Below are positions 56,583-64,000 of a DNA stretch of 64,000 bases, in pieces; position 1 is the stretch's first letter; each line of letters opens with the position of its first letter. The position numbers and the translations under genes are program-made. Origin of the DNA: Neoroseomonas oryzicola. GTDB lineage: Bacteria > Pseudomonadota > Alphaproteobacteria > Acetobacterales > Acetobacteraceae. Below the pieces are notes generated by a model. That model saw only the letters and a list, made by a program, of their open reading frames with translations, was not told the DNA's origin and did not search any database. Location: positions 23,589 to 87,588 of the forward strand of contig NZ_JAAVUP010000003.1 of NCBI RefSeq assembly GCF_012163135.1, in the 5' to 3' direction.

Positions 56583-59167
56583 CGCCCCAGGCGCCCGACC
56601 GGCTCTCCACGCGGCTCGCCCGCCGGACCCGGCTCGCGCGCCTCGCGCTCTGGTGGGAAGCGGCCTGGGTGGCGCTCTGGCCGCCGCTCGGCGTCATCGG
56701 CCTGTTCGGCGTCGTAGCGCTGTCCGGCCTGCCGCTGGTGCTGCCCTGGCCGCTGCACCTGCTCCTCCTCGCCGCCTTCGCCGCCGCCCTCGGCTGGACC
56801 GCGTGGCGTGCCGCGCAGCACCTTGCCCTGCCCGGCACCGATGCCGCCGAACGCCGTCTCGAACGCGATTCCGGCCTTGCCCACCGGCCCATCGCCACGC
56901 TCGCCGACCGCCCGTCCGGCAACGACCCGGTCGCCCTCGCGCTGTGGGAGGCGCATCGCCGCCGCGCCGCCGAACGGCTCGCCCGGCTGCGCGTCGCGGC
57001 CCCGCATCCCGGCCTCGCCCGGCGCGACCGGCTGGCGCTGCGCGGTGGCCTCTCCGTCGCCCTCGTCGCCGCCCTCGTCGTCGCGGGCCCCGAGGCCCCC
57101 GAACGCCTGCGTCGCGCCCTGACCCCGCATATCGGCGGCACCGCCCTGCCGAGCGCGCCCTCCGTCCGGCTCGAGGCCTGGATCACCCCACCCGCCTATA
57201 CCGGCGCCGCGCCGCTGTTCCTGGACCCTGCCGGCGGCGCCGTCACCGCCCCGGCCGGCAGCCGGCTGCAGGTCGCGCTCTCCGGTGGTTCCGGCGGCAC
57301 GCCCGACCTGCTGCTCGACGGCACCGCCACGCCCTTCCGCGGCCTCGACCGCGGGTCCTTCGCCATCGAGGTGCCGATCGAACAGGGCGGCCGCCTCACC
57401 GTCCGCCGCGACGGGACCGAGGTCGCCGCCTGGACGCTCGCCGTCCGCGCCGATGCCCCGCCGACCGCCGCCTGGGACCAGCCCCCCGCCCGCGCCACGC
57501 GCGGCCTCGCTATCCGCCTGCCCTGGCGGGCCGAGGACGATTGGGGCCTCGCCGGCCTGCGCGTCGAACTGCGCCTGAAGCCGCGCCCCGAGGCCGAGCC
57601 CGTCGTGCTCGACCTGCCCATCCCTTCGGGCAATCCGCGCAGCGCCCGCGGCGCCGCCCAGCCCGACCTCTCCGCCCATCCCTGGGCCGGGCTGGAAGTC
57701 GAAGCGCGCCTGGTCGCCCGCGACCACGCCGGCCAGGAAGGCCGCAGCGAGGGCGCCTTCCTCGAACTGCCCGAACGCTCCTTCACCCATCCGGTCTCCC
57801 AGCAGCTCATCGCGCTGCGCAAGGCGCTGTCCGTCGATCCCACCGGCCGCGAGCCCGCCCGCCGCGAGCTCGACCGCATCGCCGCGAGCCCCGAGGCCTT
57901 CGAGCACGACACCGGCACCTACCTCGCGCTGCGCAGCGCGCGGCACCGCCTGCAGCGCGACCGCCGCCCCGCCGCCATCGCCGAGGTGCAGGAGATCCTC
58001 TGGACCATCGCCCTCGCGCTCGAGGAAGGGCGCACCGACCGCACCGCGCGCGCGCTCGCCGAAGCCCGCCAGGCGCTGCGCGACGCGCTCGAGGAAGCGC
58101 GCCGCGATCCGCAGAACCGCAGCGAGGAACAGCGCGCCGAGCTGCAGCGCCGCATCGAGGAACTGCGCGAGGCGATCCGCCGCCACCTCGAGGCACTGGC
58201 CGAACGCCTGCAGCGCGAGAACGCCGAGGCCCTGCCCTACGACCCGCAGCAGCGCCTGATGGACCAGCGCGAGCTCGACCGCCGCACGCGCCGCATGGAA
58301 CAGGCCGCGCGCGAAGGCCGCCCCGAGGACGCCGAGCGCGAATTGGCGGAACTCGAGGAGATGCTCCGTGGCCTCGAGGAAGGCCGCAACATGCGCGCCG
58401 AGGACCGCCAGCGGCAGCAGCAGCGCCAGCGCGGGAACCAGCAGATGGGCGCCGTGCAGGACATGGTGCGCCGCCAGGCCGAGATGCTCGACCGCGCCCA
58501 CCAGCGCGGCACCGAGGCCGAGCGCGAGCGCGCCCAGCAGCCCCGCCAGTCCTTCCGCCCCTTCCAGCAGCCCCCGCAGCAACAGCCCCAGGCCGACAGC
58601 CGCGCCCAGGACCAGCGCAACCAGCAGAGCCAGCAGGACGCCCGCGTGCAGCGGGCGATGCGCCGCGCCCTCGGCGAGCTCATGCAGCAGTTCGGGGATC
58701 TGACCGGCGACGTGCCCCCGCAACTCGGCGAGGCCGACCGCGCCATGCGCGATTCCGCCGAGGCCCTGCGCGAAGGCCGCGACAGCCGCGACGCCCAGCA
58801 GCGCGCCATCCGCGCCCTGACCGAAGGCGGCCGCCAGATGGCCCAGCAGATGCAGCGCCAGTTCGGCCAGGGCCAGGCCGGCGAGGGCGAGGAGGAAGAC
58901 GGCGAAGGCGAGGGCATGGCCGGCGGCCAGCAGGGCGGCGAGGGCCAGGACCAGGCGCAGGAACAGGGCCAGGGCCGCGACCCGCTCGGCCGCCGCACGC
59001 GCGAGGCCCCTGGCGGGCAGGACAACGCCTCCGACACGCGCGTGCCGGACGAGGCCGAAATGCTGAAGACGCGCCGGATCCAGGAAGAACTGCGCCGGCG
59101 CGGCGCGGACCGCGAAAGGCCGCCGGCGGAACTGGACTACATCGACAGGCTGCTCAGGCAGTTCTGA
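56579..59167 (+). CDS. TIGR02302 / DUF4175 family membrane protein
   Basis: An 862-residue protein. Two or three membrane spans lie in the first 165 residues (ALWWEAAWVALWPPLG onward), then a beta-rich extracytoplasmic-type region (about 190-400). A long Gln/Arg/Glu-rich coiled coil (about 420-720) and a low-complexity Gly/Gln/Glu tail follow. The family lies downstream of lysA in many alphaproteobacteria, but its function is unknown. A cell-envelope role is a guess. Confidence 0.85.
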   Translation: MTPQAPDRLSTRLARRTRLARLALWWEAAWVALWPPLGVIGLFGVVALSGLPLVLPWPLHLLLLAAFAAALGWTAWRAAQHLALPGTDAAERRLERDSGLAHRPIATLADRPSGNDPVALALWEAHRRRAAERLARLRVAAPHPGLARRDRLALRGGLSVALVAALVVAGPEAPERLRRALTPHIGGTALPSAPSVRLEAWITPPAYTGAAPLFLDPAGGAVTAPAGSRLQVALSGGSGGTPDLLLDGTATPFRGLDRGSFAIEVPIEQGGRLTVRRDGTEVAAWTLAVRADAPPTAAWDQPPARATRGLAIRLPWRAEDDWGLAGLRVELRLKPRPEAEPVVLDLPIPSGNPRSARGAAQPDLSAHPWAGLEVEARLVARDHAGQEGRSEGAFLELPERSFTHPVSQQLIALRKALSVDPTGREPARRELDRIAASPEAFEHDTGTYLALRSARHRLQRDRRPAAIAEVQEILWTIALALEEGRTDRTARALAEARQALRDALEEARRDPQNRSEEQRAELQRRIEELREAIRRHLEALAERLQRENAEALPYDPQQRLMDQRELDRRTRRMEQAAREGRPEDAERELAELEEMLRGLEEGRNMRAEDRQRQQQRQRGNQQMGAVQDMVRRQAEMLDRAHQRGTEAERERAQQPRQSFRPFQQPPQQQPQADSRAQDQRNQQSQQDARVQRAMRRALGELMQQFGDLTGDVPPQLGEADRAMRDSAEALREGRDSRDAQQRAIRALTEGGRQMAQQMQRQFGQGQAGEGEEEDGEGEGMAGGQQGGEGQDQAQEQGQGRDPLGRRTREAPGGQDNASDTRVPDEAEMLKTRRIQEELRRRGADRERPPAELDYIDRLLRQF

Positions 59168-59170
59168 AGG

Positions 59171-59212
59171 TCGGGGGAGGGGAACCTCCCCCGAACCCCC
59201 TCCCTTCTTTCG
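59171..59212 (+). terminator. Terminator element T2 (GGAA-loop family)
   Basis: TCGGGGGAGG (59171-59180), loop GGAA, CCTCCCCCGA (59185-59194), then a C-rich stretch and CCCTTCTTTCG. It follows the TIGR02302 stop by 3 bp. Confidence 0.65.
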
Positions 59213-59247
59213 TCACCTGGCGCCGCCCTCGACGGTCAGTTCCCAGG

Positions 59248-59298
59248 TGCCAAAGAAGGTTGAGGGGGGCGCGGGGGGAGAAGTTCCCTTCTCCCCCC
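59248..59298 (-). terminator. Terminator element T3 (GGAA-loop family)
   Basis: On the minus strand GGGGGGAGAAG-GGAA-CTTCTCCCCCC (59298-59273) then a C-rich stretch and CCTTCTTTGG. The stem and loop are identical to T1. It ends the LOG gene and faces T2; the two tails continue into an imperfect inverted repeat with CACCTGG. Confidence 0.65.
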
Positions 59299-59303
59299 GC
59301 CCT

Positions 59304-59885
59304 TCACGCCTCCCCCGGCCTCAACCACCGCGGCACGTCCAGCGGCACGAACCTCTCGAGCGCATCGAGCGCCGCCTCCGCATCCGGCGCCAGCATCGCC
59401 ATCGGCCGCATCTCCGGCCGCAGCAGCCCTTCGGCCATCATGTGGTCGAACATCGCCATCTGCCGCTGCCAGAAGCCCAGCGTATCGACGAAGACCACGC
59501 CCTTGCGCTGGATGCCGAGCTGCAGCCAGGTCAGCGCCTCGACCGCTTCCTCGAGCGTGCCGTAGCCGCCGGGCAGCACGACGAAGCCGTCCGACATCTC
59601 GGCCATCATCGCCTTGCGTTCGTGCATGGAGGCGACGACGCGCAGGTCGGGCAGGTCGCGGTTGCCGGCTTCGCGCATCACCAGCCCATGCGGGATGATC
59701 CCGGTGACCGGCGCGCCCGAGGCCAGCGCGGCGCGCGAGACGATTCCCATCAGCCCGACCGCGCCGCCGCCGAACACCAGACCCAGACCGCGCGCGGCGA
59801 TGGCGCGGCCCAGCGCCTCGGCCGCGGCGGCGTATTCCGGCCGCGCGCCGGCGGCCGACCCGCAGAAGACGCAGACGCGGCGCAT
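59304..59885 (-). CDS. LOG family protein (TIGR00730)
   Basis: A 193-residue lysine-decarboxylase-like fold protein. The hallmark PGGYGTLEE (105-113) and the nucleotide-binding VFCGSAAG and FGGGAVGLMG identify the LOG family. Members release a base from nucleoside 5'-monophosphates: cytokinin activation in plants, AMP or related nucleotides in bacteria. It follows the MaoC gene by 4 bp, so the two are an operon. Confidence 0.87.
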   Translation of the reverse strand: MRRVCVFCGSAAGARPEYAAAAEALGRAIAARGLGLVFGGGAVGLMGIVSRAALASGAPVTGIIPHGLVMREAGNRDLPDLRVVASMHERKAMMAEMSDGFVVLPGGYGTLEEAVEALTWLQLGIQRKGVVFVDTLGFWQRQMAMFDHMMAEGLLRPEMRPMAMLAPDAEAALDALERFVPLDVPRWLRPGEA

Positions 59886-59889
59886 CGGC

Positions 59890-60333
59890 TTATTCCGCGG
59901 CCTTCACGACATGCGCGCGCGACGGCACCGAGACATAAGCCTCGCCTTCCAGCACCGGCTCGCCCTTCACGGTGCAGACGGTGCGCAGCGTGGCGCGGTG
60001 CTTCTCGGGGTGCAGGGCGGCGACCTCGACGGTCGCGGTCACCGTCTCCCCGATGCGGACCGGGGCGCGGAACTTCAGCGACTGGGACATGTAGATCGTG
60101 CCGGGACCGGGGAGCTGCGTGCCGAGCACCTTGGTGATCAGCCCCGCCGCCAGCATCCCGTGCGCGATGCGTTCCTTGAAGATCGAGGTCGCGGCGTATT
60201 CCGCGTCGAGGTGCATCGGGTTGGTGTCGCCGGTGACCGCGGCGAACAGCACGATGTCGGCCTCGGTGATGGTCTTGGAGAACTTCGCGGTGAGGCCGAC
60301 GGTCAGGTCCTCGAAGAAGTAGCTCTCGGGCAT
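59890..60333 (-). CDS. MaoC-like (R)-specific enoyl-CoA hydratase
   Basis: Hot-dog-fold hydratase of 147 residues. Asp36 and His41 in FAAVTGDTNPMHLD form the hydratase-2 catalytic pair, and ERIAHGMLAAGLI is the typical next helix. PhaJ-like members link beta-oxidation to polyhydroxyalkanoate synthesis, but many have other acyl-CoA roles. It is the first gene of the operon with the LOG protein. Confidence 0.85.
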   Translation of the reverse strand: MPESYFFEDLTVGLTAKFSKTITEADIVLFAAVTGDTNPMHLDAEYAATSIFKERIAHGMLAAGLITKVLGTQLPGPGTIYMSQSLKFRAPVRIGETVTATVEVAALHPEKHRATLRTVCTVKGEPVLEGEAYVSVPSRAHVVKAAE

Positions 60334-60450
60334 GGGGCGGTAATCCCGTTGTGCGCTGCGGCGCGGTCGTTACCGGCCCCGCCGAGGATGGACAAGCGAA
60401 AACCCCCCTGCCAGAAGCCCCGCCACCCCACAGGACCAGGACCCCGTCCC

Positions 60451-61581
60451 ATGCCGCAGACCGAGATCGGTTCCTCCGAACGCCTGCTCGAGGAACTCAA
60501 GGGCTGGGTGCTGCATGAGACGCCGACGACGGACGCGGCCGCCGTGAACGGCCTGATCGGCAAGGCGGAGGCCGAGCTGCGCGCGGTCGGCGCGGCGCTG
60601 GAACGGATCCCCGGCCGCGACGGCTACGGCGACACGCTGATCGCCCGCACGCCGGGCGAAGGCGCCCCGGTCGTGGTCGCCGGCCACCTCGACACCGTCT
60701 GGGACATCGGTACGCTCGCGACCTCGATGCCCTGGAAGATCGACGGCGCCAAGGCGCACGGCCCCGGCATCTACGACATGAAGGCCGGGTCCTTCTTCGC
60801 CTTCCATTCCGTGCGCGAGATCCTGCGCCAGAAGGTGAAGACGAAGCGCCCGATCATCCTGTTGCTCACGCCCGACGAGGAAGTGGGCAGCCCGACGTCC
60901 CGCGCGCCGATCGAGCAGGCCGCGACGGGCGCCCGCGCCGTGCTGATCCCCGAACCCGCCGGCGGCCCGCAGGGTGCCTGCGTCACCGCCCGCAAGGGCG
61001 TGGGCCGCTTCGTGATGAAGGTCCACGGCGTCTCGGCCCATGCCGGGGGCAACTGGCAGGACGGGCGCAGCGCGGTGGTGGCGCTGGCGAAGAAGATCCT
61101 CGAGGTCCATGCGCTCACCGACCTCGCCGGCGGCACGACCACGAATGTCGCGCCGATCTGGGGCGGCACCCGCCCCAACGTCGTCCCGCCTGAGGCCGGC
61201 TGCGAGATCGACTGCCGCGTCACCTCCATCCCCGAGGGCGAGCGCATCGAACGCCTGATCCACGCCATGGCCGGCGAGGCCGACGGCATCCGCATCGAGG
61301 TCGAGGGCGGCATGAACCGCCCCCCCATGGTCGAGACGCCGGCGATCACCGCGCTGTACGACATGGCGCGCGGCATCGCGGCGAAGCACGGCTACGACCT
61401 GCCGAAGCAGCATCGCGGCGGTGGCTCGGACGGCAACTTCACCGCAGCGATCGGCATCCCGACGCTGGACGGCCTCGGCTGCACCGGCGCCGGCGCCCAT
61501 GCGCCCTTCGAGCACATCCTGTGGACCGACCTCGCCCCGCGTTGCGCGACGCTGTGCGAGTTGCTCGAGACGATCGACTGA
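60451..61581 (+). CDS. M20 family metallopeptidase (carboxypeptidase G2-like)
   Basis: A 376-residue M20 peptidase. AGHLDTVWDIG gives the first zinc ligand, GPGIYDMKAG the bridging Asp and TPDEEVGSPTSR the Glu pair. GVSAHAGGNWQDGRSA is the dimerisation-domain His. The closest described type is glutamate carboxypeptidase (CPG2), which removes C-terminal glutamate from folates or peptides. It has no obvious signal peptide. It is divergent from the MaoC gene with 117 bp between. Confidence 0.82.
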   Translation: MPQTEIGSSERLLEELKGWVLHETPTTDAAAVNGLIGKAEAELRAVGAALERIPGRDGYGDTLIARTPGEGAPVVVAGHLDTVWDIGTLATSMPWKIDGAKAHGPGIYDMKAGSFFAFHSVREILRQKVKTKRPIILLLTPDEEVGSPTSRAPIEQAATGARAVLIPEPAGGPQGACVTARKGVGRFVMKVHGVSAHAGGNWQDGRSAVVALAKKILEVHALTDLAGGTTTNVAPIWGGTRPNVVPPEAGCEIDCRVTSIPEGERIERLIHAMAGEADGIRIEVEGGMNRPPMVETPAITALYDMARGIAAKHGYDLPKQHRGGGSDGNFTAAIGIPTLDGLGCTGAGAHAPFEHILWTDLAPRCATLCELLETID

Positions 61582-61620
61582 CGCACCACCCCCGGTGCCG
61601 ACCACACGTCGTGGTTGACG

Positions 61621-61633
61621 CTGGCATTGCCAG
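61621..61633. promoter_or_regulatory. 13-bp palindrome CTGGCA-T-TGCCAG
   Basis: A perfect inverted repeat 70 bp before the unknown gene at 61704, embedded in an AT-richer stretch with TTGACG just upstream. It is a candidate operator over a promoter. The spacing does not fit a sigma54 site. Confidence 0.4.
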
Positions 61634-61703
61634 TTCAATTTGACTTGCCATCGCCCCGACCTCTTGCCTGAAATATGCCGCGGCGAGAACGAAAGGGGAT
61701 GGC

Positions 61704-62150
61704 ATGTCAGGTTGGGGAAAGCCCGGTGGCCTCGCGGCCGTCATGGCGGCGCCGAACGCGCAGCAGCAGCAGGCGCAGCTGGAAGCCGAGGCGAAGCGGA
61801 AGGTCGAAGAAGCCGCCCGCGCCCTCCGTTTGCGCGCGGAAGCCCTGCGCAACAAGGTCGAGGAGTGCATCAAGACCGGCGGCGGCATCAGCGGCAACTA
61901 CGTCCAGGACGACCAGTACACCGCGCCGGGCTACTGGACGACGAACGAGACGACCATGGCCTTCGACCTGTGGAAGCAGCTCTACGAGGCGAAGGCCCCC
62001 GGCAGCGTCGTCTCGCTGCAGATCCACATGATGGGACCGTCGGCGAAGTATACGGGTGGCCGCAACGGCGCGATCCAGGCGAACTTCATCCGCCTCAAGC
62101 AGACGGGCAAGGCCGGCCGCTACAACGTCCACATCGACGTCCGCGACTGA
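61704..62150 (+). CDS. Hypothetical protein, Gln-rich coiled coil plus unknown domain
   Basis: Not recognised. The 148-residue protein has AAAGGGG eight bases before its ATG, so it is very likely translated. Residues 18-58 are a Gln/Ala/Glu/Arg-rich probable coiled coil. Residues 58-148 look like a compact domain with many Thr/Tyr/Gly (TGGGISGNYVQDDQYTAPG, IHMMGPSAKYTGGRNG) ending in the strand pattern YNVHIDVRD. It has no signal peptide or membrane span. It stands alone, with a palindrome upstream and the 64-bp repeat copy B downstream. Confidence 0.6.
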   Translation: MSGWGKPGGLAAVMAAPNAQQQQAQLEAEAKRKVEEAARALRLRAEALRNKVEECIKTGGGISGNYVQDDQYTAPGYWTTNETTMAFDLWKQLYEAKAPGSVVSLQIHMMGPSAKYTGGRNGAIQANFIRLKQTGKAGRYNVHIDVRD

Positions 62151-62185
62151 TCCCCGGCGACGCTTCCGTCCGCCTGCGCTCGCGA

Positions 62186-62249
62186 CAACGTCTCCGGCCG
62201 ATTGGTGGCGCGGACATCTTCACCCGGTCCGGTGGGTCCGCCTGATCGG
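62186..62249 (+). repeat. Dispersed 64-bp structured element, copy B
   Basis: Same length and 51/64 identical to the minus strand of 2485-2548. The terminal stem reads CCGGTCCGGTG / CGCCTGATCGG with a GGTC loop; it keeps most pairs but has one mismatch. It begins 35 bp after the hypothetical gene stop and lies before the convergent LysE gene end. Confidence 0.6.
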
Positions 62250-62266
62250 GATCCGCCCTGGCACCT

Positions 62267-62878
62267 TCAGCCGAACGCCGCGCGCAGCAGGCAGGCGACC
62301 CCCGCGGCCGTCGTCGCCGCCCCGGCCAGCCCGCGCATCGCGACCCGCCAGCGCGGCGCCTGCCGCGCCGTGGCGATCCGCGCCGCCGTCACCGCATAGC
62401 CGCCATAGATGACGACCCCCGTGGCCGCATAGGCCGCCGCGAGGCCGCCGACCTGCAGCCAGGACGGCGCCCTGCCGTCCGAGGCTGCGAGCCCCATCGC
62501 GGCGAGGAAGGGCAGCGACACCGGATTGGCCGCGACGATGCCGAGGCCCGAGAGACCCGCGCCGATCCGCCCGCCCGCGATCCGGGCCGGCGCGGTCCCG
62601 TCCGCCGCGCGCCGCAGGGCGCGCAGCCCGATCAGCACCAGCACCGCGCCCGCGGCCGCCTGCATCGCGACGAGGCAGCCCGCCTGCAGCCGCAGCGCGG
62701 CCCCGGCCGACAGGCTCGTCGCCAGCAGCGCGGCCTGGCCCAGCACCAGCCCCGCGATCGCCGCCCCCGCCAGGCGCAGCCCGCCGGACAGCGCGCAGCC
62801 GACCACATGCGCCACCGCCGGGCCGGGTGCCGCCACCACCAGCGTCGCCATCCCCAGGAAGGCCAGCGGATCGACCAT
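62267..62878 (-). CDS. LysE family amino-acid exporter
   Basis: Inner-membrane protein of 203 residues with about six hydrophobic segments. [19 protein letters not shown] is the LysE/RhtB N-terminal motif with the conserved [16 protein letters not shown] matches the NPK-type motif region. Family members export lysine, homoserine, threonine or other small molecules; the substrate is not predictable. It is divergent from the downstream ynfA-like gene, with 191 bp between. Confidence 0.83.
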   Translation of the reverse strand: MVDPLAFLGMATLVVAAPGPAVAHVVGCALSGGLRLAGAAIAGLVLGQAALLATSLSAGAALRLQAGCLVAMQAAAGAVLVLIGLRALRRAADGTAPARIAGGRIGAGLSGLGIVAANPVSLPFLAAMGLAASDGRAPSWLQVGGLAAAYAATGVVIYGGYAVTAARIATARQAPRWRVAMRGLAGAATTAAGVACLLRAAFG

Positions 62879-63069
62879 GCGCGATCTCCCTTCGCCGCCG
62901 TGGCGCCCGGGCCGGATGGCCGCGGGCCCGCCACGCCGCGCGAGGGCGATGGACACCGCCGCGTCCGCGAATGTCCCGAAGCCGGATCGAATTTCCGCCG
63001 AAGATGTCCCGATGCCGCGCCTGGCCGGTAGGATCGCGCCCTTCGAACCATCCAAGGGGCCGGGCAGCG

Positions 63070-63396
63070 GTGCGGATCTGGGGTGTCTATGCGGCGGCCG
63101 CGGCGGCCGAGATCGGCGGCTGCTTCGCCGTCTGGGCCGTGCTGCGCCTCGGCCGCAGCGCGTGGTGGCTCGCGGCGGCCGTCGTGCTTCTGCTGCTCTT
63201 CGCCTGGCTGCTCACCCGCGTCGACACCGAGGCCGCCGGGCGCGCCTTCGCCGCCTATGGCGGGGTCTACATCGCGGCGTCGCTCGCCTGGATGTGGGGT
63301 GTCGAGGGCCTGCGCCCGGACCTCTGGGACCTCGCCGGCGCGGCGCTCTGCCTGGCCGGCGCCGCGGTCATCCTGCTCGCCCCGCGGGGGGCGTGA
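63070..63396 (+). CDS. ynfA: YnfA family (UPF0060) membrane protein
   Basis: A 108-residue protein with four membrane spans. [14 protein letters not shown] and [18 protein letters not shown] are the family motifs. It is related to small multidrug resistance exporters. The start is GTG at 63070, giving the standard family length. Confidence 0.85.
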   Translation: MRIWGVYAAAAAAEIGGCFAVWAVLRLGRSAWWLAAAVVLLLLFAWLLTRVDTEAAGRAFAAYGGVYIAASLAWMWGVEGLRPDLWDLAGAALCLAGAAVILLAPRGA

Positions 63397-63451
63397 CGCG
63401 GCGCGCCCGCCGCCCCACATCCGCAACACGCATCGACGAGGAACGCAGGCA

Positions 63452-64000
63452 ATGCCGAAGGCCCTGATCATCGGCGCGGGGGACGGGCTTTCGGCCTCCC
63501 TCGCGCGGCTTCTGGCACGGGAGGGCTACGCCGTCGCGCTGGCCGCCCGCAACGTCGCGAAGCTCGACGCCCTGGTGTCCGAGACCGAGGCCGTCGCCCA
63601 TGCCTGCGACGCGGCGTCGGAAGCCGACATCGCCCGCCTCTTCGACGCCGAGGGCGATGCCGAGGTGGTGGTCTACAACCCCTCCTTCCGCACCCGCGGC
63701 CCGATCGCGGACCTCGTCCCGGCGGATGTGCAGAAGTCGCTGCAGGTCTGCGCCTTCGGCGCCTTCCTCGCGGCGCAGCAGGCCGCACGGCGGATGCTCC
63801 CGCGCAGGGCGGGCACCATCCTGCTCACCGGCGCCTCGGCCGGCGTGAAGGGCTATCCGCAGTCGGCCCCCTTCGCGATGGGCAAGTTCGCGCTGCGCGG
63901 CCTCGCGCAGTCCCTCGCGCGCGAGCTGCATCCGCAGGGCGTGCATGTCGCCCACATCGTCATCGACGGCGGCATCCGCAGCGCGCGCCGGCCCGAGACC
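63452..64000 (+). CDS. SDR family protein, 3' end beyond window
   Basis: Partial short-chain dehydrogenase: 183 residues are visible and the frame is open at the window end. LIIGAGDGLSASLARLLAREG is a glycine loop in which the usual GxxxGxG is relaxed. AARNVAKLD follows. LLTGASAG takes the catalytic Ser region. The usual YxxxK position reads PFAMGKFAL, with Phe in place of the catalytic Tyr, so activity may be altered. The substrate is unknown. Confidence 0.75.
   Translation, partial: MPKALIIGAGDGLSASLARLLAREGYAVALAARNVAKLDALVSETEAVAHACDAASEADIARLFDAEGDAEVVVYNPSFRTRGPIADLVPADVQKSLQVCAFGAFLAAQQAARRMLPRRAGTILLTGASAGVKGYPQSAPFAMGKFALRGLAQSLARELHPQGVHVAHIVIDGGIRSARRPET

Noticed and set aside
61621..61640. 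Sigma54 promoter before the hypothetical gene
   Set aside because: TGGCA is present but the GC doublet expected about 10 bp downstream is missing; it is a plain palindrome.

Overview
The window is very GC-rich and densely packed; many genes overlap by 4 bases (ATGA/GTGA). It looks like a chromosomal piece of an alphaproteobacterium, most likely of the Acetobacteraceae (Roseomonas-like). The clues are dnaK-dnaJ close to dapB, lysA followed by a TIGR02302 membrane protein, gloB divergent from a small methyltransferase, Tat-type leaders and FNR/FixK-type sites. No rRNA or tRNA is present to confirm this.

Layout. 1-257: nested inverted repeats, no gene. 258-11672: ureide (purine) breakdown, with a PotABCD-like importer operon followed by allantoinase (puuE) and allantoate amidohydrolase (allC), then a second PuuE-like protein, ureidoglycolate lyase (allA), an SDR, an enolase-superfamily enzyme and glpD. 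11630-14980: a tungstate/molybdate uptake cluster with its own regulator. 15065-18517: a leaderless family-5 solute-binding protein and two coupled NodB-fold deacetylase paralogues, one lacking conserved histidines. 18523-26908: one long minus-strand operon (Usp, 2-oxoacid dehydrogenase E1alpha/E1beta/E2, amino-acid dehydrogenase, Lon-related protease, second Usp) behind an FNR-like box and a G-quadruplex-like leader. 27064-31111: two methyltransferases, a D-aminopeptidase and a MetX-like hydrolase.

31249-41718 is the most unusual block. A type I secretion ATPase and its HlyD adaptor precede a 1009-residue protein made of exactly 125 ungapped octapeptides (modal LTTTQVxA). Two TPR-containing O-GlcNAc-transferase-like glycosyltransferases follow. 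I read this as a self-contained system that makes, O-glycosylates and exports a Thr-rich octad-repeat surface or secreted protein. The two transcript starts share a CGCTTAAC-N5-CGCAAG motif.

41794-49142: an orphan amino-acid binding protein, a LysR-controlled DJ-1/glyoxalase I pair, a cupin, a GST, gloB, a methyltransferase, dapB and a PRC-barrel protein. 49185-52386: dnaJ and dnaK. 52700-64000: a Tat-exported amine oxidase, a Bug-type binding protein, lysA plus a TIGR02302 protein, a LOG protein, a MaoC hydratase, an M20 peptidase, an unknown 148-residue protein, LysE, YnfA and a partial SDR. A 64-bp element at 2485-2548 recurs at 62186-62249.
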